From positions 8,582,884-8,646,883 of the forward strand of contig NC_051087.1 of NCBI RefSeq assembly GCF_901709675.1: a DNA stretch of 64,000 bases, read 5' to 3'. Position numbers and translations under genes: made by a program. Numbering within the stretch: the stretch's first letter is position 1; the number at the start of each line of letters is the position of its first letter. The DNA is from Syngnathus acus (taxonomy: Eukaryota > Chordata > Actinopteri > Syngnathiformes > Syngnathidae). The notes beneath the pieces are model-generated. The model was not told the DNA's origin and searched no databases. It was given only the letters and a program-made list of their open reading frames with translations. Shown in pieces: positions 38,788 through 54,112 of this stretch.

Positions 38788-41700
38788 TTTCATATGCACC
38801 GTCCCTGCTAAATAGTTCATAACACTCAAGGAGTGCAAACAAATGGAATTATGTACATTCTCCATGGTACCTCAACATCCGGTAAATAGTCCTGCGCCAA
38901 CGTGACCAAAAGCGTTCCATTACTTACAGCCAACATAATGGATCCAGCCCATCAGTGTCCCCCCCCCCCATTATCCACTCGTTAGTTCTCATACAGTCAT
39001 TTTAAGTTGTGTTTTGGTGTGCTTGTTTGTTCTGCCCGTGCAGCGGTGTTGCTGAAATAGCTCAACGTGTTAATGGGGAAGGGAGCTCAGGTTAAGAACG
39101 GCTGCCTCCATTATGTTAAATTACATGACATTGCTGAGGCTCTCAGCTGCTTATGTGCACATGTGTCGTTACCGCCGTACATTATGATTTGATCCATGTT
39201 TCCAACTGGCTGTTTTCCTGCTCTGCTGTAATTCCGGTCCCATTTGCTGTTAAATAGGTCACGACAGAATACTATATTTTGTTGTCCAGTACTTTCATGT
39301 AAAACATAATGCCCTTTGTGCCTTGATCATTCAACCTCTGCTGAAGCTTGCTGTTTGGAAAGTCCTTTAAGCAAATTTATAGCACTTCAATGTCTGTAAC
39401 CCACAACTTGAAAGTTGGGCATCAGTGCAAACCTGCAGGTGTGTTTGCACCCAACTTTTCAAAGTGCTTCATCTTTGAGTCTTTTTATAATATTGTGAAA
39501 AATATGCGCACAGGGGGCCAAGCGTGTCGCCAGCTGCTACACGGCTAAGAAGATACAAGTGCTGGTTAATTATATTTCATGTGTTTATCTAAAACACTCA
39601 TTGGTTGCACCAGAATCACAAATTTGGCAACAAGTGTTTCCTAAACAGCAGCGAGTTATTCAACACATGTGTCAGTAAGGAGATGTCAATTTGCACATAT
39701 TTCAGCGAGATGCTTGATCTTTGCATATAAACTAATTATTTTGCTCACTCATTTGCTTGTCTTTCTCCCAAGTGCTGCTATTACATGAAAAAGAAACAAG
39801 ACCCTGTAATAAAATAGCATTTCCACAGAGTGCATATAAATGCGACGGGCTTTGAATTGCTAATGATGTTAAATAAATGCACACAGATACCATGAGAAGG
39901 TTCACAAAGCATTTAAATTATTATTAGAAATATATATGTATGTAGGTGTGTATGTAAAATGACCGACTGAAATGCTGAAGTACATTTGCGAGCATAATGA
40001 TCATGTCAGAATCCGTACCTTGGCCCAGTAAAGCTTTGGGAACACTACATTAGACACGATTGTTTTTCTGGCATGTAATTGGGTAGTGCCTGACGGTGTG
40101 TATGACATAAAAAGTGACAGTCTCACAGTGGAAAGCTCTGTGTGCCCTCAATCTGATCTGCCGTCACCACTCAGCTGGATTCCAGCCTTCCAAATGCCCA
40201 ACATGCTGGTTACAGATGCTTGATGGTGAAACTTGGCAGCCCGATGACACGCATTTACGTGACTCTCTCCATCCAGGCACAGATGGTGCTGTTTTGCTTT
40301 GAAAGAGTCGCGACTCGGACATGACCGCCCATCTTGTCAGCAACCGTGTGTTTGTTATCTGGCATGAGGAACGAGAGAAAGAAGGAGGCGGTCAACATTG
40401 ACGGATGCTTTCAATTAGGCCTATTGAGAAGTGTCTTCTCGTCAGGGCCAACATAATCTTGTTGAATAGTTTGCTGTCAAGGTGTTGGGAATGATGCCAC
40501 CGTGGCCTCACACTGATCACCTTGGCAAAACAAGAAGAGATAATGAGCTCCACTGCATCTTAAAGCTACATGCTCGACAAGCTCAATGAAGAACGACTGT
40601 CAGATATGAGCTTTTTCTCAGTCATACATTTTAAGAGTGCTGAGGTTGAACAAGTGATGGATTGTGACATTCAGCAGCCAATTTGCGCCCAAAGAGGTTT
40701 CAAGGTAGAGAAACGCGTGACCCTATTCAGGATGTATGTATGCTGAGGTCAAGTCCCGTTCGTCTGCGTTAACTGTCAGTGTTACCGCAGGCCATTTTGC
40801 AATGGTGGAATATTGTTCTCTTTCTACAACATACGCAGTAGTATAGCTCCACAGAAAGAATCACAGATGACACAAATGGCCTTGCTCCTGGTAGTAATCT
40901 TGAACTTCAGACTTTTGAGCAGTGTTTTTAGTAGCTACTATCTGAGGGACTTCAATGGGAATATTCTGTTTGGGGTAATGACATAGCTATATTTTAAAAT
41001 GTGCTCTATGAGATTGACTCAGAGAAAACATTTTGTTAGTATTTTAAGTATTGTTAAAATCAATTCTATTCTGATACTTTTTCATAGCATGTGCATCAGG
41101 AATACAAAAGATACATTTCTTGCCATTTCAAAATGAAAGCAATGTCAATATGCATTTTTTGTAGGAATAGAGGTTTCAACTATAGTAGTTGAAATAATCA
41201 TCAGAACAGAGAGACAATGAGCTCTCCTCCTTTCCTGTTTGCTGCACATCTACTTCCCAGATGAGTGAAAAATAATGAATAAGTGGAGAGTGCGTCATTC
41301 CATCAGGTTCTTGTATCTGCAAGGAATAGACGCTTTCAAGATGAGGGCAGACTCTTTGCCTGCAAGTTTAAAAAGGCTTTCTGTTTTGTTATTCCTACTT
41401 GCACACTTTGTCTCTACACGCTGCATAGAAAATATTGTAATACTTTCACTATTGCAGAAGTTTTTGATGCAAATGTGCTTGTTGCAGACAAGCAATGCGA
41501 AATGGATTGTGTTGGCTAGTTAGGAGCACATTCCTGAATGAGACAAATGGTTTAAAAGCAACTAATGTAATGGTTTACTATTTAATCATTAAAGTGTAGC
41601 AGAAATATTTTTTGGCTTTTAAAACTGCTGGTGCTGTGACATGCTGTGATGTATTGACTGGCGCTGCAGTCTTCATTTTAGTCCCCGACTTGCCCTTTCT

Positions 41701-44159
41701 TAAACTCCGAACAAATAGTGCTGTCTAGAGGAGGCAAATTTGAAGTTTCGTTTTTCCATCACCATGATATAACATCTGTGAGAAACTCTTTTCTGGATAA
41801 TTCTAAAGAAAGGCCTGACTCGCCGGTCTTGTAATCACTGGTCGTCAAGGTCGAAGCCCCAACTCAATTGTTCCCTGAAACATTTGATTGGTGTTTAGAA
41901 ATGAAGCGAGGATGCTTCATTGAATGTTTATGACCCCGAGCCACTCGAATCAAACCATTTGATTGGTTTGTTTTTTCCTGACATTGCAAAAGGAGAACGT
42001 TTGCATGTTGTCAATGGCGATTTGTGACTGGATCGTTTAAGCTTGTATAATGAACTTTTCACGCTCCCACACTCAAAGGGTGAAGGTTACAGATCGTACC
42101 AGAAATAGTCTTTGGGCTTTTTTTTTTTCCTTACACAACTGTGTGTGAAATGCATTCAAACTCCCTCTGCTGGATCGAAAACATTTTCAAAGACACGCGA
42201 AATGTGTCAGTGATGTGTTTGTTGCTGTCTGTGATGGAAAAAAAGATTGCTACTTGGGTTTGCATGAAAGCAAGTTTTCTAATAACCCAAATGGAAATGA
42301 TGCTGCTCTAAGGGCTTATTTGCAGGAAATAATACATCAACAGGACAGCAACATGAGTGGAGCTCTAATGTGACTGTCTAAAAGCAATGCCGCACACAAA
42401 ATAATGGTTCAAAAGTCCCTCCACTCGCCGCGGTCTGTTTCCAGGTGACAGTAACTAAGCATTGCAGTGTCTGGCACACGTAAACGAGAAACTATCGATG
42501 GCATATTTTGTTCAGAAAGTTCAGGGTCAAACATGGGATACGGTCGGCATTGTGGGAGAGTGACAATACCGTAAATATGATTATATGCCATTTTCTACCT
42601 CTGAAAGCAGCCTTGTTCATGTAAATACTATAAAAGTGAGAAGTGCATATTCGTTCAGCCAAACAGCACCTCTGCTGCTCCACAGAAATGTGACAACAAA
42701 TGTCACATGTGCTGATGGATGATTGTAGCTCGGTAATTTTCACCTTTGACCCCCCACGCCGTTTTGCAAGCTTCTATTCCGTCAACATTGTACTCCAACT
42801 TTTTATTTCATGACACTGACTAAATTGTGATGCAAATCCATTCTATGATTGCTTTCTTTTCTGTTATCTTGCCTACCGCTGAACAAGAAAATTGCACATT
42901 TAACATTATTACTGGCCATTTTACCGGGCAGATTGTGATTTTTCTGATTGATGCCCTCGCGGGGTAAGGCAGCTCGCTTTGGAGATGATGTTTTTTAGAA
43001 CACTGCTTTGATTCATAGCTTGTATTTTCCAAACAGTAAAACCCGAGGATGGATTCAAGGACGCTGCCACGTTTTGTTGCGATATGATGAAACAGACAAA
43101 ATCTTTGAAGAGTGTGGCACCTCATGAACATTTAATTTATTATGCCAATTACACAAGTAGGTTCCTCTCAAGAATAATATGTGTTAAGACCCTTTGACAA
43201 AAAAGATATTCTCACTCTGAAATTGGACAATGTTTGAATGAAACATTAGGAAATCATGATAGGCTCGAGTCAAGAGATTCATTTTATTATTATTCTATCA
43301 TTATATTGGTGTTTCTATTATGAAAACTTAGTTTGCTCGAGAAAAGACATGAGGGCAGATTTCGAATCCACAAAAATATCATTTTGAAAAGTTTACTTGC
43401 ATGTCAACGGCCTGAGCATGCTTTAATATGTGCCCTGGAAGAAAAGACGAAAGCTGATTCCTCTTGAAAGAGGATGTTTCTTGGTGTGTCAGTCAACGTG
43501 GAGATCAACACCCATCCTCATTATCCATCCCTTTTCTTCCTCCCTCCCTCGCTTCTCCATACTCTTTGCTTTCATTTATTCATTCTTTCTCTCCATCCGT
43601 TTCCCAACCTTCCCACTTTACTCTATATTCCATTTGTCCACGTAGCAGGGGGATACAATGAGCCTCTCTAATATCCTTGGATGCTTTGTCAAGGACTTCA
43701 GTGGGGGCTGAACCTGTGTTCAGTTTAAGATTATTCGAAGATCCAGGTCAATTCCACTTTTTTCACCCATATGTAACATATATAACCAATGCAAGTGTAG
43801 TTTGGGTACTCAGGTCATGCTCATCTGACCTACCTGTAAATGTCATCCACATGTGACAAACATAATTGTTCAGCAAAACAATAAAATAATATTTAATAAA
43901 TAAATATGTCAGTACTTGGTGCATTACACAGCCATTTTGAACCTTTTGAAAAAGTGAAAATACTTTTGTTTGTGAAAAATGTTGTTTTGAACATAAATGT
44001 CTAACCACTTTTGCCAAGTGGCATTTACCTTCACAGATTCCATTTAATGAAGTCTTCCTTTCAAAAAGGTAGCAACATGCTGAATTTTTAAATGGTTTCT
44101 TAGCAACAAGGGGAGGCTCAATTTGCCAATTTGTTAAATTTACTCCAGTCTCCCTACTT
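38788..44159. other. Gene-free DNA
   Basis: No coding exon, RNA gene or clear repeat recognised. Some stretches (for example 39030-39200) are less AT-rich and free of repeats, so could be conserved regulatory DNA, but conservation cannot be judged from one sequence. Confidence 0.4.
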
Positions 44160-44345
44160 TGCCCACCTGCGCTCCAAACTGTCCAAAGGTGTGAATGTGA
44201 CTGTGAATTGTTGTTTATTTATGTTCCCTGTGATTGATTGGTGGACCAGTCCAGGTTCCTCCTGCCCAAAGTCAGCTGGGATAGTCTCCAGCCCACCTAC
44301 AACCCTAATGAGAAAAAATGCATGCATGGGTGGGTGGATAAAATC
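44160..44345 (+). repeat. SINE fragment, 3' half
   Basis: CCAAACTGTCCAAAGGTGTG, GTGATTGATTGGTGGACCAG, CAGCTGGGATAGTCTCCAGC and CCTAATGAGAAAA run in the order of the teleost tRNA-type SINE and end in a GGGTGGGTGGAT tail. Confidence 0.6.
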
Positions 44346-47300
44346 AAATGCTATATGACAAACCCTACCAGTTTCTATTAACTTCATGACATATTATAGC
44401 TTCAGAACATAACATACATGATGTGTTTCTGAACAGGACACCCAGTTCAGAACACAACATCGTGTTCCTTTTAAATTCTCATGAGAATGTGCTGTATACA
44501 AAGAGAATGTATGCCAGTAGTCACATCTGATCTGTTGTTTGTCTCCAGAGCCCTTATCAACATCTCAGTTGGAAGGAATTATTCTTACGGTTGTTGATAT
44601 TATTGGTTCCAATAGCTTGAATTATTTACTATTGCACAAGCTAATAAAATATGAAATAGCAAACACTTGAGGTCAATGTTTTCCTTGTAAAGATACACAG
44701 AGGAATAGTGGGTCAACTACAGTCAAAGGCAGAATATTAATTTCATAACATTTGTTTTGAACTGCCCAGAGAGGAAATTGATTTTATTTCCTGCCATCGT
44801 CACCTTCCCACAACCCCTCTGTTCCCGTCTCTCGTGTCAGCAAGCTAACCGTGCCCGTAAAGTTGACTCAAGAGGAGAAGTTCAAATAGAATTAGCCCCG
44901 TTCTGCCTCATTAGACGCTATCCCAATAATCCAGCTTTCCTTGCTACGCTGTCCAGTCAGGCTTCCTACTTGTGCAGATATAGGTAACCATGGAGAAGTC
45001 TCCTTGTCCTTCAGTGTGCCTCAGGCAAGACAGCTGCTGGATTTTATTTCTGTAAACAGACCATTGCAGATCATTGAAATATACTATAAAGCAAGTCTTT
45101 GGCTTACGTGAAACTGATGCTTTTTGAAGCTTCATTTAAATACGGTAAACAGGTGCAATTATGAATTGTTAACAGTATCAACACAAATTTGTTGAGTTCT
45201 TTAGATAGTTATAGTGTATTGGGTAAATGACATGCATTGCTCACAGTAGTTTTATCATCAAAATCTAGCTTCCTGGACAGATGAGATCAATATGATGCAT
45301 TTGGAGGTTGGCAATTACATTCAATAGTTATGGCTGCTTGGTTGGCTTATAAACTTCTTCCATCAAAAATATTGTTTATAGTGTAGCTGCTTCTTAAATG
45401 TGTGACGTTTATTTATTATATTTATATATTTTATATAAAATATTTCCAAATATTCTAAAACCAATAAAGTTGCCAGCTCAAACTTCTTCTCTGTTTGGTC
45501 TGCACTGTGTGATCCTAACGAAGCAGGAGTAAACAATCATGAGCACAGTGCAAGTATGGTTCAGTGACACAGAGTCCATCTTGCCAAACATTGATAACTT
45601 CTTCATTGACACAGTGGCCACTGTTAAAGCCACAATGTGACTGACAGCGTGTGCTTCTTTGTGCCATTTATCTTCTTGTGTTTACTTTGCTTAACATCAC
45701 TCAGCTGGTCAGAAGCTTTAACACAATTCCCATGGAAGCTTGCCAGCAAAGATGGAGGTTGGAGTTAATGTGCTATTAGTCTGCAAGATTTGACTCCATT
45801 TCTCTTCCAGCACATTCCAGTGTATGAGTGTGTCTTTTTTTTTTTGGTAATTGAACTTTTCCTTCCACCGAGCAGCTTCTCTGACATGCAAGTAGACAAT
45901 TTTCACAACACGTTCATTTCGTCTCTCATAGGTTGACGCTATTCATTTTCCCAGTGCTCCTCTCAGTCACTTGACACTTTCAGCAGACGACAGAAATTAC
46001 AACGGGTGACACGGTGAAGATATGTCACACTTTCTGTCTTTTTACTTCCTACACAACCTTACCTGTTTTGAGTCACTTCCTCATACTTTGGACTGCCTTT
46101 GACTTTCTGTCTTTCTGATTATAAGTGGTGTGTATTAGAGGATTGATACAAAATACATATAAATACATTTGTTTCTATTTAAAAAATAAATCAAAGGTGG
46201 TCATCCACCTCTGAGAATGCCAACTGTTGTCTGATGCTGAAAGCTATGCTTATTTTAGGCTTAAGATAGGTTAGAACAAGGATAGGAGACTACCAGCCGG
46301 AGGATGCTAAATAACCTCTGAGGGAGGATTCAGTTAGGTAATCTCAAGCGCTCAAGTATCTCATGCTGCATAAATTATCGTCATGTAGAAGTCAAAACAT
46401 ATCCGTGGATTAAAGTTGGAAACTGAATAAATAAATGTTGTCGAAATGATGTAGAAAACAATGCAACGAGCTACAGCATGAAAAAAGATGACATGACTTG
46501 GAAAAAACATTTGTCTAGGGTGGAATTTTGAAGTATTTTCACGAGTATACTACAAGTCTGTGTTTAATTTCTACTTCTGTCTACTCTTAAAATATTGTCA
46601 GATTTTTTGGTGTGCATAGATTTAAGTGTTTAGCAAACACAAAGCAGCACTAAAGTGCCGGGTATAACTAAATGTGGCTACAAATTTATTCACGCAGATG
46701 AAGGCACGTTCTGTTTTGATGAACCTAATGAATCCAGTGTACACATGTGAATTTAAACACTAAGTGTGATTGAATTAAGCGGCAGAGTACACAATCCATC
46801 TGCTCGCACAAACACTAGGAGCATATCCCGAAACATCCAAACAGATGTTGTGAAAATTTAAAAAAAAATAATAAAGCAGCTATGCCACTCGCTGCTGTTT
46901 TTTTCCCCCCCATTTTGTTTTGTTTTATACTTAAAAAAATGAATTTGGAGTTTTCAATTGAAATTACTTCACCAGCATGAAGATGAGCATGTGGTGGTGC
47001 CGTGGTTGAGGAGAGACATGGTGGAGTGGTTGAACATCTGCTTCATAAACATGATAAGTACGTTTATAATTTTGAGATGTGAATTACAAGAAGAGTTGCG
47101 TAATATGCTGTCTGCCAGATGCCAACATGCCGTGTCTGCATGGATGGAGCATCAAAAAAAATGTGCCCTTCTAGATTCCATCTGGAACAAATTTTGCCGC
47201 TGGTTACGTTATTTATAATTGCAAACACGACTTTAATGGCTTTACAAGTGTATTTAGTGTTTAAAAATTAGAGAATGTCTTGAAAGTATAATTTGAATAT

Positions 47301-48649
47301 CCGACAATTACTCATGGACAACTAAGCAAATCTCCTGATTTAAAAAAGTCATTGTTTTAAAGCATGATGTGTTGCTTAATTATTTCTCTAGAGGCAAACG
47401 CAGAGTTTAATATCTAAAATGATAATCGTACTCTGCTGCTCATTTCAAATAACCCTGCACAAATAATTAAATCCAAAGAATAGTAAGCTGAATATCAATC
47501 TTCTCTTCATACTTGTCTGCTTGGCTCCTCAAATGCATAAATTTCAACCCTCCGTGTGGCGTCAAAGCAATCAAGAGGTGTTTATTGACAGGAGGCTGGG
47601 GAAAGTTGCTATTCAAGCAGCCTCACAAGGGCGACATTGTTATGGAAACCGGCTCACATAAATACAGCAAAAAGTTATGGAAATGCTCTTCCTGCCACGA
47701 GAAGGCTCTTTGTGCAAACACTTTGAATCTAACTTTTGATTCATCTGAATGTCAGCGACTTTTTAGTCCTCCAAAATCAATTTTCAAACTGAGAGGAAGG
47801 CAGACCGATTGACTGTTTTCCTGTATTAAATCCGTGAGAAGCACTGCTAACAAAGAAATAGAATATATGTTAACATTTTAATCAAAAACTATCAAATCAA
47901 CGAGAAAAATTAGCTTGTCATGGCCAAAAGAGCCATTGAGAAAGAGATTGTGTTGCGACACACCTCAACCTTGCCTTGCAAAGGTTAACAAGGCCACAGA
48001 GCAGTTGGACATGATCTCATGCAGGCCACATCTGATGTACTATACGGGAGGATTACACTCATGAAGGCTTAGTCATCTGTCACATTTATGCTCATTAACC
48101 CTTGGCCCCTGACCCAGGTCCAGTCTTGAACTTGCATAAGGATGAGATGTTAAAGGACGCCGGAGGAAGGACTGTCACTCAAAGGCTTGAAGAGAAGGAT
48201 TGATCAGAACTCGGAGGACCCCAGTCAGAGACTCAGGTGTGTCTCGATCACACTTCACAACCTGTCATCAGTCATTTCTTTTGTTTGTACTCAACGTCAT
48301 GGTACCCACATGAGATGACTGATGACCTGACTGTCTAACATCAAGTCAACATAGGAAATTTCAGAAAGTCAAACTCATTTTTATCATGACTTCATTTCAT
48401 ATAAATGATGCCATTTTATTATTACAAAATAGGATTATTCTTAAAACTGGATTGGTATTATTAACAATAATAATGTCAAGAAGAAAAATGCTTGTATTAT
48501 CTGTTAAAAGTAGAAATGTGCAATTTTGGTACCAATTTTCTACCCAAATGAAAAGAACAAATCCATTTGGCCCAAAAAATGAAGTATAGTATATGCTTTA
48601 TTGATTTAAGTGGGGCACATAAAATGATGTGCTGAGTCCTTGCGTTTCA
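44346..48649. other. Gene-free DNA
   Basis: AT-rich sequence without supported exons, RNA genes or clear repeats. Confidence 0.4.
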
Positions 48650-48790
48650 CACCTGTGCTCTAAATTGTCCATCGATGTGAATTTGAGTGAATGGTTGTCT
48701 GTCTCCATATGTGCTCTGTGCTTTATGGTCAAGAAGGCTTGTGGACCAGCTAGGAAATCTCTCAGGATGAGTTGGCATCAGTATAAACGT
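48650..48790 (+). repeat. Strongly diverged SINE fragment
   Basis: GTGCTCTAAATTGTCCATCG, GAATGGTTGTCTGTCTCC and GGCTTGTGGACCAGCTAGG keep the SINE order but with many changes. Confidence 0.45.
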
Positions 48791-51700
48791 TGATACATAG
48801 TTTGCAGAATCTTTGATGCATCCATGCTAAAGTTACTGCTCACAATTGATAGAAAGAAGATTGCCACAAGCTAAAATTATGCAACACATGGGTGATAATG
48901 TACGTAACCCTGTTGACTATTGTTAATGTAAGGCATGTGTTTTTTTTAAATGAGATTAACCATGCATGAATGGATCCTTCGAATATGGAAATGGAATAAT
49001 GGTGGCCTGAATATTAACTAGATATTCGCAGCTCACGGCTTTTCTTGCCACCAGCACACTCTTAAAACTACGGGTCAAAAGTAACACAAACTGGGCTCCA
49101 AAAGATAAAGAACCAATGCTTGTTTATTTGTGCCAGCACATTATGTTGAGGTCTGACTGTTTCGAGAGTTCGGATTCCCATTGGTACTTGTCGGCATGTG
49201 CATCAAACTGTGAGTGCTAATTTCCAAAATGATACAGGATCAAGACAAAAGGAAGCAGACTCACCAAGCGCCTTTAAAGCTTTTTCATTCAGAATGATTC
49301 TTCTGCATGACAAGTAACTTCTGTGTTTTGAGTGATTGCATCCATTTAATGGCACAACATTACCAACGAGACAGACGAACCCCTGGTAATAATCAGCAAT
49401 GAATAATCCACACTGCAGTAATGACATCCGAGGCTTGTGATGATTTTTTTTAAACAGCTAAGTCATAGGAATATAATAAGCCCCACAAAATTCAAATTAG
49501 ACCTGCATTAGCTGGCATTTGATGCCATTACTAGAGGGCACAAGCACTATGCCGAAGTATTGGAGTTGCTCAGTTGTTCAAGTAGGCATGCAGTAAAATT
49601 ATATTCAGACTATGTGATTATTATGTGATAATAACTCAAATATGAATATTTGATGAAAGGCTCCACAAGGGAACTACAACAAGCATATTTGCCCTTCCAT
49701 ACTATTTGTTGATTTTAGTTAATATTCAGTGAATTTTGCTAGCGGAAAAAAAGGCTAAATGAAAATGTGACGCTTGGTGAGTTTTCTGCAACAACAATGC
49801 AGATGTTATTGTAGTTTGCAGTGCAACTCATCAAACTCAGAGCAGTTTCTAATATTTTTATGATCAATTTAGCAAACTGCAAAGAAAAGTTAGCAGAAAC
49901 ACCTGACTGTAAGATGAATGCTGTCATCTCTGATAGTGTCAATCAAAATGAGCCTTTACATTTGATCTCAAATCATCCGTCATCATTGAAATGAATAGAA
50001 ACGCTGTCATTCTATTTCACCTCTCTGACCACCCCACCACCCAAATATATATATTTTATTATATCATTATTTTTTCCTTGTTTTATTTTAAAATTGTACT
50101 TTATAAATACACGGAATAATACCATCATTAAGCAGAATGTAAATAAAGTTGTGCATCATAATTTAATTGCTGCAATCCAATTAATTTTGTGCCTCCTTTT
50201 GTGGCTCATATCTCAAAAAACTCATGATCAGGTGACAAGTCACTTGTATTTGTTTTTGTTTTCTAGATAGTTCTTGCAGCTGTTGTGGTCAAATATAAAC
50301 ACATTTGAGCTGAGTTGAGCTATTGGATTTAGACAGGCGTGTCTTAAGACGTGTCTGAATTAATTGGACAATATATAAAATACTCTGAAGCAGTCAACGT
50401 CGGAATAAAAAAAGAAATGCAATGAATTTGGACTGGGAGCACGTTTCACCCAAGGGGTTTGAATGCCAGCATCCTCACACCTTATTAGGAGCCTGTGCAT
50501 GAACGCCTAGCAAGGTTAATGCACTGCGACGAGGTCTTATCCGATACACATTTCCATTGGGTCGATGTTCTCTCGTCCTTCGCTGGCCACACAAATTCAT
50601 GAACTCACAACAAGGGGGTATTCAAGAGTAAGAAAAAGAAGGAAAGAAAAAGGAGCCCATTTGGTGTCCTGAAGAGGCAATAGTCACAGTGCCACCAAGT
50701 TAAATGTGAGGCCAATTCCCACATATTCTTCTTTCTTCACATTAGAACTCCGGAGTTTAGACAGTGTTCTGCTCTGATTCTTCTGCTTACATAAGAGCAA
50801 TGAACAACATGAATGTTAAATGGGCTACTTTAGCTGTGTGGGTCATTGACCTTTTTAGTGTTATGCTAACAAGTTGTCTTAACGATAATCAAAATATGTT
50901 ATCTGAATGAAAAGACATGACTAAACAGTGTGTTTTACTTTGCCTCATTAGCGCTGCATTCATTTGCAATGCTGGAAACGACAACGAAAAAGCTCCCATG
51001 ACGCCAGGCTATTGAATGAAGTTTAATAACTTAAAACTGTTTGGACTGGCTGCAAAACCCTTTCACATCAAATGGAACCTCCAAAGTCGACTGCAGTTTT
51101 TCACTTTTTGATATGGTTATACTATTTCTTTTTCTCTTGAATTGATCTGAATTGCATTAATCAAACCATTTACCTGTATGGGCAATACACATGTTTAAGT
51201 AATATTTTAAGATACTTAACAGGCATTCTTGTGTACTTTAAAAGTAACGTTTATATTGTGCACTGTGCAATCTAAAAAATGACTCATTGCTGGAATTGAA
51301 TCGACTTCTTTCTTAGCTGCCATACAAGTGTAAAAATAAGTTCACCACTTATAAAGCGCAACAAGAATTTGCGTGGTCACCCTGGCAAACATGCATAGGC
51401 CGGATCAACGCATGTGTCTGAGAGGTGAGCCTTTTTACATTCCACATTATTACATTGCAGACATCTCTCTGAGGCAGGAAGTGTCATCAACATTATGAAG
51501 GCCCTGGGCAAATTACATTGACATGGCAGCACACAGAAGCTGAAACCTGATTGGGCAAATGAATAAAACAGCTATGTAGCCAAGACACATGAAGCTAATC
51601 GACTGTCGGAATAAAATAAAATAAATGTGATTTCATCAATGGCCAGTGTATTGATAATGGTTAAACCAACAGAGAAAGCTTTGAAGGCTCTGACTGCATG

Positions 51701-52937
51701 TCACTGAGTGGCTCAATGTGTCCATTTCAAATGGTGTTGAATTTTTGGGAACGCTCCGTATTTCATGCATTCCGGCAGCATCCACTGGGAACACAATCTA
51801 ATAATGATTGCCGCGTACAATGGGACGCTGCAATCGTGGCGGAACATTGTGTGACAGTACAAATCTGTCAGATGCAAAACCAATGTCTTTCTTTTGTTAA
51901 ACGTGACCAATTGTGTTTCTCGTTTTGACAATCATCTCCGTCTATTCTCCTGGGGAATAAGCGAGTAATGACATTCTCCCACCGTACATGACTACTGAAC
52001 GAATGAGGGTATTTGAAGGCGCAGCTCGGCACGTGATTAAATATTTCATTCGGCAAACAAAATTATGGAATGAAATTGTAGCTTAGAAAAGCAGAAAAGA
52101 GGAGCCAATACTACACTGGGGGTTTAGAGCACCTGCCTGCAGGCAAGTCCATAATGTGACTTTCAATATTTCATCATTAAACATCAAAAAACATTCAAAC
52201 ATGCCATTAGAACTCATTTATGTGATGGCTTTTGAAGGTTTCCAGGGCTTCTTCCTATTGAGAACAAAGGAATTCAAGTAAGAGAGCAATAAAACCCTCT
52301 GCAGGGTGGATGCACATATAGAGAGCAAAAAGAGAATTAATGAAAGAGCCAAACAGCTGGCAAAACAGAGCAACCGCATGTAGTCAAAAGTTTTGGTTAA
52401 GTGGAGAAAAGAGAACAAAGTACAATACAGATGCAAATAACTCGAGTAGCCAGGCACCCCTGAAACGAGCTTTTTTTGAATGAAAAAAAAAATCAGCACC
52501 AAATAACAATGACTTATTGGTGTTTTGCTACTAATATTTAGCTTAGACGTCTATGTTTTAACTCAATTTGGGTGACTTTCGCTATTACATTATTTCATGC
52601 ACATACTAATTTTACACATCTGCCTCCTTTCATCAACTGAGAAAAAAAAAGAATGTTATTAGTGGATTTTTGTACTTTATCTTGAACCCATACAATATGC
52701 TCTTCCTTTTTGAAGAGGTAAAAAAAAGGAATACGGGGAGAAGTTTGACAAGCGTTAGTACATTCATGCTTAGCACATTCCGCAGGGGTGGGGCGTCGAA
52801 CCCTAAATCTGAGGTGTTCGAGCGCAGCGACGGAGCCACTCGCCAATCGTGGTAAGCTGGGCGGTCACCTTTCTTTCACTTCGAGTCATTCGTATCCGTG
52901 CAGTACTTCGCTCCGCGCCGGTTGGGTAAGTACAAAA
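48791..52937. other. Gene-free DNA
   Basis: No exon supported. A GC-richer patch at 52780-52925 lies directly before the fold-back element but shows no recognisable product. Confidence 0.4.
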
Positions 52938-53990
52938 TAGTGATGGTTCGTGAGTGAACGATTAGTTCAAAAGAACAGGTTTATTTTCAGTGAACGAATC
53001 ACTTCCTAAAGTGATTGGTTCTTTTTTCAGTTCATATGACTTCAACCAGTAGGTGTCGGTAATGCGCATTGAAGCTGGTGCCACCTCGCCGTAAAACAAA
53101 ACGAAGAAGAAAATTACGTAACTTCCCGTTCACGAACGAGTCGTGAATTGCATTTCCCGTTCATCAACTGAACGGATCTGTGAGTGAACGCGTCAGTGAT
53201 TTGCATTTCCAGTTCATCGCGAGAACGGATCAGTGAGGGAACGAATCCTGACTCTCCCGTTCGCGAACGAGTCAATGGGTCAACTGCCCTCCTTGCCGTG
53301 CATCAACGGACCAGTCAGTGAACGTGTTGCGTCTCCCTCCTGGCGTGAACTATGTAAGCCAGAATGTAGATTTACGATTTGCCAAGGAAAGAAAGAACCA
53401 CTCACTGAAACACCACTTCTTTTATGCGCGTTTTCTCCAAGCTAACGGCTAACTTTATTGCATGAAGGGATGGGCCGTTATGCAACAACGGGGAGATGAT
53501 GCTTCTCTTTGATGGATTGTTGATTTTATAACACTTATAGTAGTTTTTAAATAACGTGTATGCATATATACGCCTAAATATTGTTATCCAATATATCTAC
53601 TGCAATTTCACATTAGATTGCTGGTTTGAAATGTACTTTAATTATTATTATTATTATTTTAATAAACATTAAAACCTGTTAAAACTTGTCTGGTGTTTTA
53701 TTCCTTGTTTTTATTTTTTTGGGCATGAAAACAAAAATCTAACATTTGGTTAACTGCTTTATATGACAATATGTATGTGTTTTACGTTGTGTAATATGTG
53801 TTGGTGTCCCCCAAAATAAAGAGCAAATAGTCAAATACACATTCTTGACACGTACAAAAAATGCATAAAGTTATTAGGTACACCTGAAAATGGTGGTGTA
53901 CCTAATGGAGTGTCCGAATGACGTCACAGAACAAATAGCCAATCAGAAAGTCGGGGTGAGGGCGGCTGTGGCACTTTTCACTTTCACTTA
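52938..53990 (+). repeat. Left arm of the fold-back element
   Basis: It contains several short palindromes of the GTTCACGAACGAG and GTTCGCGAACGAG kind, an AT-rich middle with AATAAA, and ends with one copy of the GTACACC...GGTGTACC hairpin plus the ATTGGCT-type CCAAT segment that recurs in the 157-bp array in opposite orientation. Non-coding. Confidence 0.85.
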
Positions 53991-54112
53991 AGCTTTTTCC
54001 ATAATGAAGTGGCCTGTGATTAGGTACACCTCATGGACAATTCAATAAGTACACTACACGAGGTAAATAAATAAAGGATTAATTACACAATAAAAGCACA
54101 TTAAGGTATATT

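Noticed and set aside
46958-47218. 86-codon open frame in the gene desert
   Set aside because: No family similarity, no splice context, no neighbouring exon.
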